DNA of 64,000 bases from Winogradskyella psychrotolerans RS-3. GTDB taxonomy: Bacteria > Bacteroidota > Bacteroidia > Flavobacteriales > Flavobacteriaceae. The position numbers and the translations under genes were made by a program. The stretch is taken from contig NZ_ATMR01000077.1 of NCBI RefSeq assembly GCF_000427335.1, forward strand, positions 45,368 to 109,367, read 5' to 3'. Numbering within the stretch: position 1 is the stretch's first letter; every line of letters begins with the position of its first letter. The notes under the pieces were generated by a model. The model ran no database searches and was not told the origin of the DNA. It worked only from the letters and a program-made list of their open reading frames with translations. Of the stretch, positions 54,072 to 63,389 are shown in pieces.

Positions 54072-57000
54072 ATGATTAAAAAAAGTACTTTTATGTTAAT
54101 GATGTTGCTGATTACGGCATATTCATTTTCTCAAACCGTAACGGTAGATATTCCCATAAATGGCAGTGCAGGTTCTGCAGAAGAAAATTTTAGCGGCAGT
54201 GGTGAAGTCTATACAGGTAGTTCGGATTTAGAATTATATCACGACGGAACAGATGAACAAGTTATTGGTCTCTATTTTCAAAATATTGGGCTTCCTCAAA
54301 ATGCTGTAATAACAAATGCTTATATTCAATTTCAAGTAGATGAAAATGGAGCAGGTGATGTAACTGTAAATATTACAGGAGACGATACGGATAATGCCTC
54401 AAGTTTTGTTGGTAACGCAGCTTTCGGTGTGTCTTCAAGACCCTCAACTACAGCAAATGTAGATTGGGCTATTGCAAGTTGGGAAGGGCAAATAGGTCTG
54501 GCATCAACAAATCAAAGAACGCCAGATATTAGTGCTATACTTTCAGAAATAACCTCAAGAAGTGGTTGGACTGAAGGTAATAGTATGGTTTTTAAATTTA
54601 CAGGAGTTTCAAGATCAGATGGCGCTTGGAGAGAAGCTGAAAATAATTCAGGAGGCACACCTTCATTACATATTGAATACACAGCTGAGCCTTCAGACGT
54701 TGTTACTTCTACAGTAAATATTACAGCTAATGAAGATGATGGTACGGCTGAAGAGGCGTTTAGTGGTAGTGGTTTTGTAAGTACTATTAGTTCCGATTTA
54801 GAATTGTACTATGATGGAACTACAGAACAAGTTGTAGGGGTCCGTTTTGAAAATATTAATCTTCCACAAAATGCTGTGGTAACCAATGCTTATGTTCAGT
54901 TTGAAGTGGATGAAAATGGAAATGGAGATGTCACTGTAAATGTTACAGGAGACAATAGTGACGATGCTTCTGTGCTCGGATCTAATGGTAATTTTGGCCT
55001 TTCAACCAGAATGGCAACTACAGCAAATGTAGATTGGGCTATAGCGAGTTGGGTTGGACAAATAGGTCAGGCTTCAACAGCGCAGAGAACACCAGATATC
55101 AGTGCTATTCTTTCTGAAATTACAGCAAGAAGTGGTTGGGAACCAGGGAATAGTATGGCATTTATGTTTACAGGAGTTTCGAGATCTGATGGAGCTTACA
55201 GAGAAGCTTCTAGTGCATCAGTTTTGTTACATATTGAATATGAAACACCACCAGTTGAAATCGATATTACAGGAAACTCTATTTCTATTGAAAATGGAGA
55301 TACAACACCAGATCTTTCAGATTTTACACAATTTGAAAACACAGGAATTAATGAAACATTAACCAGAACGTTTTCTATTACTAATTTAGGTGAGCAAGAT
55401 TTAAACTTAACAGGCACACCGTTAGTTTATATAACTGGTGATGCTGAGTTTACAATACTTACACAGCCTAGTGCTTCAATAGTATCTTCAAATCAAAGTT
55501 TAGAGTTTGTAGTGCAATATGCACCAACTGCAGCAGTAACTAATACAGCAATGATTTCAGTTGCTAGTGATGATGCAGATGAAAATCCTTACACATTTAA
55601 TCTTCAAGGTACAGGAGAAACTGCGATTATAGATTTAGATGTTTTAGGGAATGGTACATTAATTTCTAATGGAGATACTACACCAGATGTTTTAGATCAT
55701 ACAGATTTTGGCCCTGCATTTATTTCTGTAGGAAAAACAAAATCATTTACAATAGCAAATACAGGAAATAGTGTGATTACAATCGCTTCTATAATTAGTG
55801 ATAACCCAGAGTTTGTGATTACTAATTCAGAGTCGACTATTAATGGCGGAATGTCTTCAATTTTTACTATCACTTTTGTACCTACAAGTTCAGCTTTATC
55901 TACAGCAACTATTACTATTGAAAGTAATGATACGGATGAAAATCCATTCACATTTAATGTGCAAGGCGAAGGTGCAGAGGCTTCTTTTCCTGCAACAATT
56001 AATGCGGGAGATGATTGGTTTTACTTAAATGATGGTAGTGATCAAGGTACAGCATGGAGAACTTTAACTTTTGACCAAAGTAATTGGGAAGAAGCAGCTA
56101 CGGAAATTGGTTATGGAGACGGAGATGAGGTTACCGATTTAGGAGTGCCAGCAACACCAAGACCTATTACGACTTATTTTAGAAAGTACATTGATATGGA
56201 AAATATAGCAATGTATAATAGTCTAGATTTAGAAGCTGTTAGAGATGATGGGATTGTGGTTTATGTAAACAATGTTGAGGTTTGGAGAAATAACATGCCA
56301 ACTGAAGGTCCTATTGCATTCGATGATGATGCAATCACAGGGATTAGTGGGTCTGATGAAGATTTTTGGAATACACAAAATGTAAATTCTTTCCCGTTAG
56401 TTGAAGGTATTAATATAATAGCTGTAGAAATTCACCAGAGTAGTGTAAATAGTGGAGATATTAGTTTTAATTTCAAATTAACACCAAGCACATCTATTGC
56501 ACCAACTATTGAAGTAGAAAGAGGTCCTTATTTACAAAGTGGAACACCTACAAGTGTGGTTGTAAAATGGAGAACAGCAGTAGCAACACAATCTGCTGTT
56601 AAATACGGAACAGCTTTAGATATGTTAACTTCAGTAGTTTCTAATTCAGAATTAACTACGGAACATGAAGTGACTTTAACGGGGTTAGATCCTAATACAA
56701 AATATTACTATAATATAGGTAATGCCGATGAAGTACTAGCACAAAGCGAAACTGGAGATATGTTTGTTAAAACAGCACCAATTGCAGGAACAGATCAATT
56801 TGTAAGAGCATGGATTTTAGGAGATCCTGGAACAGGAAGTATTAATCAAAGAAATGTAAGAGATGCTTATTACAATTATGTGTCTACGGTAGAAACAAAT
56901 ACTGGTCAGACGGATATGATGTTGTTTTTAGGAGACAACGCTTATAGTAATGGTACAGACGCACAACACCAAAGTTATTTCTTTAATGTCTATGACGAAA

Positions 57001-58040
57001 TGTTGAAAAAGGCAGTAGCTTGGTCTTGTTTAGGAAATCATGATGGTTTTACATCTGATTTAGAAACTCAGTCTGGTCCTTATTATGACATATTTACGTT
57101 TCCAACGGCTGCTGAGGCTGGTGGTGTGGCGTCAGGTACAGAAGCTTATTATTCTTTCGATTATGCAAATATTCACTTTATTGTATTAGACTCTCATCAA
57201 TCGGGTAGAGAAGTAGGAGGTAGTCAATATCTTTGGGCTCAAAATGATATTCAGAATACAACACAAGATTGGATCGTCACTTTATTTCATCACCCAGCAT
57301 ATTCTAAAGGATCTCACGATTCGGATTGGGAAGGTAGATTGATTGAAATGAGAGAAAATTTTATGCCAATATTAGAAGCTAACGGTGTAGATTTAGTACT
57401 AAATGGACATAGTCATTCTTATGAGCGTTCTTACTTTATAAATGGACATCAAGGATTTGCAAATACTTTTAACATCGATAATATAACTAATGGAGGTCAT
57501 ACTGTTGGAGAAACAGGAGATGGTGATGGTAAAGTTGATGGCGATGGTGCATACCAAAAAACTAGCGATGCCGCAGAAGGAGCTGTTTACATTACTGCTG
57601 GTTCATCAGGACAAATATCAGGAGGAGATTTAGATCATGAAGCCATGTTTTTATCTTTAAATCAACTTGGATCTTGTGTGATGGAAATTGAAAGTGATGG
57701 TAATGGTGGACAAAACTTAACGGTTAAGTTTGTAAGGGATACTGGTGCTATTGATGATTATTTTACCATCAGTAAAACAGGAGTAACACTTAGTGTAGAT
57801 GATAACGAAACAGTAGAGAAAACGATAAAAGTTTTCCCTGTACCAGCTAACGATTTACTTAATATTAAAGTAAACCTTAATGAGCATGTTACAAATGTTA
57901 AATTTTATAACAGCACAGGAAAGTTAGTTAAGGAAAGTGATAACGAAACTATCAATGTAAGTAATATGGCAACAGGAATGTATGTTATTGAAATTGCTAC
58001 AGATAAGAATACGTATTACAAGTCTATAATTATTGAATAA
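54072..58040 (+). CDS. Large secreted purple-acid-phosphatase-like metallophosphoesterase with T9SS sorting domain
   Basis: 1322 residues. Signal peptide; two homologous ~190-residue beta-rich repeats (about 23-210, 211-393) with SDLELY and WAIASW words; two choice-of-anchor-D-like domains (about 395-517, 518-640, each ENGDTTPD/SNGDTTPD); a galactose-binding-like domain (642-808); a fibronectin-like domain. The metallophosphoesterase core (about 905-1210) has ILGDPG, LFLGDNAYSNG, CLGNHDG, LFHHPAY and NGHSHSYER. The type A sorting tail (1250-1322) is FPVPANDLLNIK..MATGMYVIEI. Likely surface-attached phosphatase releasing phosphate from organic esters or an adhesin-enzyme hybrid. Confidence 0.9.
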   Translation: MIKKSTFMLMMLLITAYSFSQTVTVDIPINGSAGSAEENFSGSGEVYTGSSDLELYHDGTDEQVIGLYFQNIGLPQNAVITNAYIQFQVDENGAGDVTVNITGDDTDNASSFVGNAAFGVSSRPSTTANVDWAIASWEGQIGLASTNQRTPDISAILSEITSRSGWTEGNSMVFKFTGVSRSDGAWREAENNSGGTPSLHIEYTAEPSDVVTSTVNITANEDDGTAEEAFSGSGFVSTISSDLELYYDGTTEQVVGVRFENINLPQNAVVTNAYVQFEVDENGNGDVTVNVTGDNSDDASVLGSNGNFGLSTRMATTANVDWAIASWVGQIGQASTAQRTPDISAILSEITARSGWEPGNSMAFMFTGVSRSDGAYREASSASVLLHIEYETPPVEIDITGNSISIENGDTTPDLSDFTQFENTGINETLTRTFSITNLGEQDLNLTGTPLVYITGDAEFTILTQPSASIVSSNQSLEFVVQYAPTAAVTNTAMISVASDDADENPYTFNLQGTGETAIIDLDVLGNGTLISNGDTTPDVLDHTDFGPAFISVGKTKSFTIANTGNSVITIASIISDNPEFVITNSESTINGGMSSIFTITFVPTSSALSTATITIESNDTDENPFTFNVQGEGAEASFPATINAGDDWFYLNDGSDQGTAWRTLTFDQSNWEEAATEIGYGDGDEVTDLGVPATPRPITTYFRKYIDMENIAMYNSLDLEAVRDDGIVVYVNNVEVWRNNMPTEGPIAFDDDAITGISGSDEDFWNTQNVNSFPLVEGINIIAVEIHQSSVNSGDISFNFKLTPSTSIAPTIEVERGPYLQSGTPTSVVVKWRTAVATQSAVKYGTALDMLTSVVSNSELTTEHEVTLTGLDPNTKYYYNIGNADEVLAQSETGDMFVKTAPIAGTDQFVRAWILGDPGTGSINQRNVRDAYYNYVSTVETNTGQTDMMLFLGDNAYSNGTDAQHQSYFFNVYDEMLKKAVAWSCLGNHDGFTSDLETQSGPYYDIFTFPTAAEAGGVASGTEAYYSFDYANIHFIVLDSHQSGREVGGSQYLWAQNDIQNTTQDWIVTLFHHPAYSKGSHDSDWEGRLIEMRENFMPILEANGVDLVLNGHSHSYERSYFINGHQGFANTFNIDNITNGGHTVGETGDGDGKVDGDGAYQKTSDAAEGAVYITAGSSGQISGGDLDHEAMFLSLNQLGSCVMEIESDGNGGQNLTVKFVRDTGAIDDYFTISKTGVTLSVDDNETVEKTIKVFPVPANDLLNIKVNLNEHVTNVKFYNSTGKLVKESDNETINVSNMATGMYVIEIATDKNTYYKSIIIE

Positions 58041-58063
58041 TTTACCTAACTAAATTATTTATT

Positions 58064-58112
58064 AAACCTCAACACAATGCTGTTAATAGCAGATTGTAGT
58101 TGGGGTTTTTAA
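58064..58112 (+). terminator. Terminator after phosphoesterase gene
   Basis: AACCTCAAC / GTTGGGGTT long stem with an inner CTG/CAG pairing followed by TTTTT. Confidence 0.65.
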
Positions 58113-58169
58113 TTTATCTATAAGTTGATAAAATTTAAAGGATTTCTAAGTTGAAAATCTAAGTACACA

Positions 58170-60056
58170 ATGAAAAAAATAATCTTTTTAATCATCACTG
58201 TTTTAATTTGTTCTTTAGCATTGTCTGGAAAAGAAGGAACGGAACCTTTTGAAACCAATGCTATTACAGAAAAGGTAGGGGTCTTATATGCTTCTAACTT
58301 TTATAAATTTCAAGAAGAAGTCAACACCTTGGTTAAGCTAACTGATAATTCTACAACATTAAGTGAATTAAAAGCAATTAAAAGGCAAATTGAAAAGACA
58401 AGATTAGTCTATAAAAAAATCGAATTTATTTTTGATTATTACCAAACCTTCTACAACGGTACTTATATAAATGGAGCGCCATTACCTAAAGTTAGTGAGT
58501 ATTACGAAGGAGATAAAATTATTGAACCTTCTGGATTACAAGCTTTAGATGAAGCTGTGAATGAAGAGGCTTCAATTGAAAATATAGATTACATAAAAAA
58601 TTTAGCAAACGAACTTAAAGCTCATGTAGATTATGCTTCTAATATTCATTTGCCAATTCGTTTAAAACCGAGTCAGCTTATAGAATGTATGCGTTCTGGT
58701 ATGGTTAGGCTTTTTACATTAGGCGTTACAGGTTTTGATACACCAGGTTCTGTAAATGCTTTAGCAGAGAGTTATGAGAGTTTACAAAGTATGGAAACTA
58801 CGTTTATGTATTTTGAAGAAGACATGCAATCGGAAGCTAAATCTAAATTTAAGGAGATTAAAAAACACTTTAAAAAAGGGAAAAAGATACTTAGTGCTAA
58901 TGTTAGCTTTAATGATTTTGATAGAATGACATTTCTAAAAGAAGTAATTAATCCGTTGTATGCCGATTTGTTAGAGTTTCAAACTTTAAATAAAATTAAG
59001 CTTGAGCCTTATAAAAAACACGCTCAAAATTATGAAGCAGTTAATCTTTTTCAATCTGATTTTTTAAACACTAAATTTTATTCAGAGTTGGTGTATTTGC
59101 CTTTAGATAATCCTAAAACTATTCAATTAGGAGCATTACTATTTAAGGATTCTAAACTTTCTAATGGTAATGTAATGTCTTGTGTAAGTTGCCATGATCC
59201 TAATAAAGGTTTTACCGATGGTTTACCTAAAAGCTTAGCCAACAAGAAAGGATTTTATACATCTCGAAATTCACCTACCGTTATTAATTCGGGTTATGCT
59301 TCGCGTTATTTTTGGGATTTACGCGCTTATGATTTAGAACGACAAGTCGGTCATGTTATCGATAATGATTTAGAGTTCAATACCAATTTTAAAGCTATAG
59401 CAAAGAAACTGAAAACAGATCCTAATTATTTAAAGTTATTTAAAGACGCTTACGGCGGTATTGATAAGCAAGATATTAATGAGCGTTCTATTAGTAATGC
59501 AATTGCAGCTTATGTAAATTCTCTAAAATCTTTTGATAGTCCATTCGATAAATATGTTAGAAACGAGAGTAATGATTATCCTAAAGATGCCTTACGTGGA
59601 TTTAATTTATTTATGGGAAAAGCAGCTTGTGGTACCTGTCATTTTGCACCGATGTTTAACGGTACTGTTCCTCCTTTTTATATAGAAACAGAATCTGAAG
59701 TTTTAGGTATTACGCAAGGTTTTGATACCATTAACCCTACTTTAGATACAGATATTGGTCGTTTAGGGAATGGCTTAAATATAGATAAACAACCTTTCTT
59801 TAGAAACTCTTTTAAAACGGTTTCTGTTAGAAATATAGCTTTAACAGCGCCATATATGCATAATGGCTCTTTTAAGACTTTAGAAGACGTATTAGAGTTT
59901 TATAATTTAGGAGGTGGTGCAGGTATGGGCTTAGAGGTTGAAAATCAGACTTTATCTGATGCTCCGTTAAATTTAACAAAGCAAGAAATTAAAGATATTA
60001 TAGCCTTTATGGAATCTCTTACGGATACTTCTAGTTTTTTAAATGAGGAAGATTAA
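58170..60056 (+). CDS. Di-haem cytochrome c peroxidase family protein with long N-terminal helical domain
   Basis: 628 residues. Signal peptide, about 280-residue helical N-terminal region resembling imelysin-like/iron-related domains (uncertain). Then a MauG/CcpA-type part with two haem sites, CVSCH near 337 and CGTCH near 487, and the family motifs RNSPTVINSGY, FWDLRA and TAPYMHNGSFKTLEDVLEFYNLGG. Periplasmic; reduces hydrogen peroxide or oxidises a protein or metal partner. Follows the phosphoesterase gene and is preceded by a terminator. Confidence 0.9.
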   Translation: MKKIIFLIITVLICSLALSGKEGTEPFETNAITEKVGVLYASNFYKFQEEVNTLVKLTDNSTTLSELKAIKRQIEKTRLVYKKIEFIFDYYQTFYNGTYINGAPLPKVSEYYEGDKIIEPSGLQALDEAVNEEASIENIDYIKNLANELKAHVDYASNIHLPIRLKPSQLIECMRSGMVRLFTLGVTGFDTPGSVNALAESYESLQSMETTFMYFEEDMQSEAKSKFKEIKKHFKKGKKILSANVSFNDFDRMTFLKEVINPLYADLLEFQTLNKIKLEPYKKHAQNYEAVNLFQSDFLNTKFYSELVYLPLDNPKTIQLGALLFKDSKLSNGNVMSCVSCHDPNKGFTDGLPKSLANKKGFYTSRNSPTVINSGYASRYFWDLRAYDLERQVGHVIDNDLEFNTNFKAIAKKLKTDPNYLKLFKDAYGGIDKQDINERSISNAIAAYVNSLKSFDSPFDKYVRNESNDYPKDALRGFNLFMGKAACGTCHFAPMFNGTVPPFYIETESEVLGITQGFDTINPTLDTDIGRLGNGLNIDKQPFFRNSFKTVSVRNIALTAPYMHNGSFKTLEDVLEFYNLGGGAGMGLEVENQTLSDAPLNLTKQEIKDIIAFMESLTDTSSFLNEED

Positions 60057-60084
60057 TAAATCATTTTTAGTAACCTTTTAAAAC

Positions 60085-60117
60085 AAAAAACAGGAAGCTT
60101 TCACTTCCTGTTTTTTT
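60085..60117. terminator. Bidirectional terminator between convergent genes
   Basis: AAAAAACAGGAAG / CTTCCTGTTTTTT perfect stem with short loop. Confidence 0.9.
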
Positions 60118-60133
60118 ATAAATATATTTTGTG

Positions 60134-61087
60134 TTAATCCTTTGTAACCCTTAAAGTCTGTATGTTATTTCCTGAAGAAACTTTTACTAAATAAAGCCCT
60201 TTAGATAACTCAGATAAGTCAATTGAAGAATTTGTGATAGTATCGTTATCAAAATGAGCTACCGTTTGCCCTAATAAGTTAAATACAGTAACGTTGTCAA
60301 TATCTTGAGCTGATTTAATGTTTAAAATTCCAGAAGTCGGGTTTGGATAAACACTTGTAATTTCAAATACATTATCTGTTATAGACAATGTACTATCTGT
60401 TGTAAAACTCCAAACAGTACCAGTCGTGGATCCCATGCAATTAGTAGCATCTACACTCCAATAATATGTTGTGTTTGCTTCTAAATCGGGCATAGAATCA
60501 CCATTTTCAAAATCAGTATAAGATTGCGTAGGAGGATTTACGGTATCTAAATAGAATACACTTGTATCTTCAGTAGTAGAAGCTGTCCAATTAAAAGACA
60601 TAGAAGCATCACTAGATTGAAGAACAACATTAGAAGCTGTATCAGCAGGACTAGGTGCGGTTGCTAATACAGGAGCAGCGTCAGCAGGACAACAAGTTAC
60701 GCATTGAATAGTCGTAAACGTAGATGTGTCATCATTACCACAATCAGCGTCTATATGCCAATAAATAGTAATTTCTGTAACTCCAGCCGGTGCTGTAAAA
60801 ACTAATGGATTCATGCCGTGAGCAATTACAGTGTCATCATTCTCTGTAGCTGTTATATGTATGGGATTGTCTCCAGAAATAGAATATTCATAGCCAGGTG
60901 TAAGATTTCCAATTAAAGAATACTCAGAATTTGGCCAAGTATCAAATACAATAGTTTCAGCATAACCGGTATTTTCCATAGCAACAGTTCCGCCTGGCCA
61001 ATGTCCGCCAGAACCATCAAAACATTGTGCATTTGTAGTCATAGTCATTACAACACATGCGATAAGTAATAAAGTAATTTTTTTCAT
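60134..61087 (-). CDS. Secreted protein with fibronectin-like domain and T9SS type A sorting domain
   Basis: About 317 residues from MKKITLLLIACVV (start 61087; the upstream Met at 61129 adds a non-signal stretch). A Cys-rich beta domain (CFDGSGGHWPGG.., CGNDD, CVTCCP) is followed by a fibronectin-III-like domain (TYYWSVDATNCMGSTTGTVWSFTT). The C-terminal sorting domain reads VYPNPTSGILNIKS..LSKGLYLVKVSS. Exported by type IX secretion and probably surface-bound. Function unknown. Confidence 0.82.
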   Translation of the reverse strand: MKKITLLLIACVVMTMTTNAQCFDGSGGHWPGGTVAMENTGYAETIVFDTWPNSEYSLIGNLTPGYEYSISGDNPIHITATENDDTVIAHGMNPLVFTAPAGVTEITIYWHIDADCGNDDTSTFTTIQCVTCCPADAAPVLATAPSPADTASNVVLQSSDASMSFNWTASTTEDTSVFYLDTVNPPTQSYTDFENGDSMPDLEANTTYYWSVDATNCMGSTTGTVWSFTTDSTLSITDNVFEITSVYPNPTSGILNIKSAQDIDNVTVFNLLGQTVAHFDNDTITNSSIDLSELSKGLYLVKVSSGNNIQTLRVTKD

Positions 61088-61831
61088 TTTTTTTGTTTTA
61101 GTTAATGAGCTTAAAACTACAATTAGCAACAGGTAAACAGGTTATTGTATTATTATATAACTGTTACTTTAAAGCCTGACTATGACTAGGTTTTATGGAT
61201 GTGTTAAGAAATAATATTTTATATTAAGCAGATGATATAGTCCTTTTTTCTAATTCAAAAATTAATTTAAAAATTAGCAATAAGTTTTGATTTATTTCCA
61301 TGTACTTGATACACAAATAAGAAACTATTCTAGTTCTCTATTTTAAAATTTTTCTTGTTTTTTTACTTACTCAAAATAGGGGTCGCAAGACGAATGGTTC
61401 TAGAAATAGAATATGTTAATTAGCATAAGATGCTAAATGATATTAATTTGCTGATAAATATTAGCCACATTGTTTTTGGCAATTCGACCTATATTAAAAA
61501 AATAAAAATAAAAACTCCAATTTTACATGATACTTGCCATCATTAAAGCACATAAAAACTAAAAAGATAAGCCTGTGGTCTTTTGATCAGAATATTTAGC
61601 AGAAGCGAGAATAAAAGTCACAGAAACAGTGTCAGTACCTATTTTTTCATACAAAAAGAATCAGTAAGCAGAGGTTAAAAGAAGAAATTAAGACGTTTCT
61701 TGTCCTAATACTATACCGTTTAGTGATGTAAATTCTAATAATAATTCAAGATTAGAAATAGCAGTCTATAATTTAATTAAGCAGTCATTTTAAAGCTTAC
61801 TTTTGTCGGCTTCAAACTAAACCATGTACTC
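61088..61831. other. Long intergenic region without a gene
   Basis: About 740 AT-rich bases with stop codons in all frames. The only signal is a TACTTTTG -7-like box at 61798-61805 before the EamA gene. No hairpin with T-run and no repeat shared with the rest of the window was seen, apart from AT-rich words. Confidence 0.6.
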
Positions 61832-62701
61832 ATGACAAAACCAAGAATAGCACTTGCGGTTGGCATTATTTGTATTTCAATATTTCCCATTTTGGTGAAG
61901 TTAAATCTAACGCCAGGACTTGTTTCAGCATTTTACAGAATGGCTATTGCTTCTGTTTTTATTGTGCCCTACGTATTGATCACAAAACAGTTTAAGGTAA
62001 CGTCTAAAAAAGCAGTCCTATTTTCAATAATTTGTGGAGTTGTATTTGGTTTAGACGTTGGTGTTTGGAATATTGCTATTCAACAATCTACTGCCACACA
62101 AGCAACTTTGCTAACTAACTTATCACCAGTTTGGGTAGGTGTTGGTGCCTTTTTATTTCTAAGAGATAAACCGAAACAGAATTTTTGGATGGGTACCATT
62201 GTGGCTATTATTGGCATGGTGCTCTTGGTAGGTTTTGATTTGTTCCTCAATTTTGATTTCAATCTCGCCTTTATTTTTGGTGTATTATCAGGCATGCTCT
62301 ATGCTATTTATATGTTGCTGAGTAAAAATGTTTTAGAAGATATGGAGGTCATGACCTTTGTGACGATTAGTCTCGTGTCTTCAACCATAGCATTGGGTGC
62401 GCTTAGTTATGCTTTTAATGAGCCTTTTACTGGGTTTTCAGATGCAGGCTGGTTGGTATTAGTTGTTCAAGGTATAGTATGTCAGCTTTTGGCGTGGTTA
62501 CTTATTAGCTATGCAACAAAGCATATGCGCGCCACAAGAGTTTCTGTGAGTCTGTTAGGGCAAGCTGTATTGGCTTCCATTTTAGCTTGGTGGTTATTAA
62601 ATGAGCAAGTGTCTTTGCAAATGGTTATTGGAGGTATTGTATTACTATTTGGCATTAGACTTACATTTTATGAAAAGCCTGTACTGAAGTCTAAAGTTTA
62701 A
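61832..62701 (+). CDS. EamA/RhaT-family (DMT superfamily) transporter
   Basis: 289 residues with ten predicted membrane helices in two EamA repeats (first GLVSAFYRMAIASVFIVPYV, ATQATLLTNLSPVWVGVGAFLFLRDKP; second SLLGQAVLASILAWWLLNEQVSLQMVIGGIVLLFGI). Drug/metabolite exporter; substrate unknown. Stand-alone gene. Confidence 0.92.
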   Translation: MTKPRIALAVGIICISIFPILVKLNLTPGLVSAFYRMAIASVFIVPYVLITKQFKVTSKKAVLFSIICGVVFGLDVGVWNIAIQQSTATQATLLTNLSPVWVGVGAFLFLRDKPKQNFWMGTIVAIIGMVLLVGFDLFLNFDFNLAFIFGVLSGMLYAIYMLLSKNVLEDMEVMTFVTISLVSSTIALGALSYAFNEPFTGFSDAGWLVLVVQGIVCQLLAWLLISYATKHMRATRVSVSLLGQAVLASILAWWLLNEQVSLQMVIGGIVLLFGIRLTFYEKPVLKSKV

Positions 62702-62954
62702 ATTTACCTTGAGTTCGTTTCTCTTGGAGTAATAGAGCCTATAAAAAATGCAGATGAATCTTGTCTTAAACCAGATTTCTGTAATATTTAATTGATGGTG
62801 TTTCATACCATAATATCATGTAAATATTTTAACCGAAGAATGTTTGCTAAAACATGCAATTCCACTTATTTTCGTGAAAACATTTTTCTAAATTAAATGC
62901 ATTTATTGACGTTTTCTTACAGAAATCAATAAGGTGTATAATATGAAAGTTTAT

Positions 62955-63036
62955 GGGCGTTCCCTTATCAGGTCGGGCTGTACGCTATATCTTTTGCTAA
63001 AAAAAAGCAAAAGGATGCCGCTTCCATCCCTAACGC
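62955..63036. repeat. Structured dispersed element (GGGCGTTCCC...CTTTTGC/GCAAAAGG...CCCTAACGC)
   Basis: About 82 bases, GC-richer than its surroundings. GCGTT near the left end pairs with AACGC at the right end, and CTTTTGC pairs with GCAAAAG across an A-rich loop, giving a cruciform. From memory, closely similar intergenic sequences occur in many Bacteroidetes genomes; I know no assigned function. Confidence 0.6.
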
Positions 63037-63098
63037 GCTAAACCCAGAAACTGTATTGGTGTTTCAAGGGGTGCAAAGTCACAAAAAATAATTACGTA

Positions 63099-63170
63099 AA
63101 AGTTATACCAATCTTGTTTTATACGTATTTACAGAATTTATGTCAGAAGCTGTACATCATCATAGCAGGT
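63099..63170. repeat. Dispersed repeat, second copy of the 52717-52790 sequence
   Basis: AAAGTTATACCAATCTTGTT continues TTATA, nearly identical to 52717-52741, with weaker similarity for about 45 further bases (GTCAGA, GTA, CATC words). Confidence 0.55.
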
Positions 63171-63389
63171 AGGATAATAAACTTTAATGATGTTTAAAAC
63201 TTTATTAGTTATACTTAGTTTTTTTAATCCATCTAAGAATGAAAAACACTGAGATTTATTATTTTTTAAGGTAGTTTTTTGATTTGTATTTGGTTATCTA
63301 AAATATACCTAATAGAGGGTATTGTTTTGCTTTAAACTATTATATAATATCGCATGAAACATTCTTTACCAACCAATTCAACACACATC

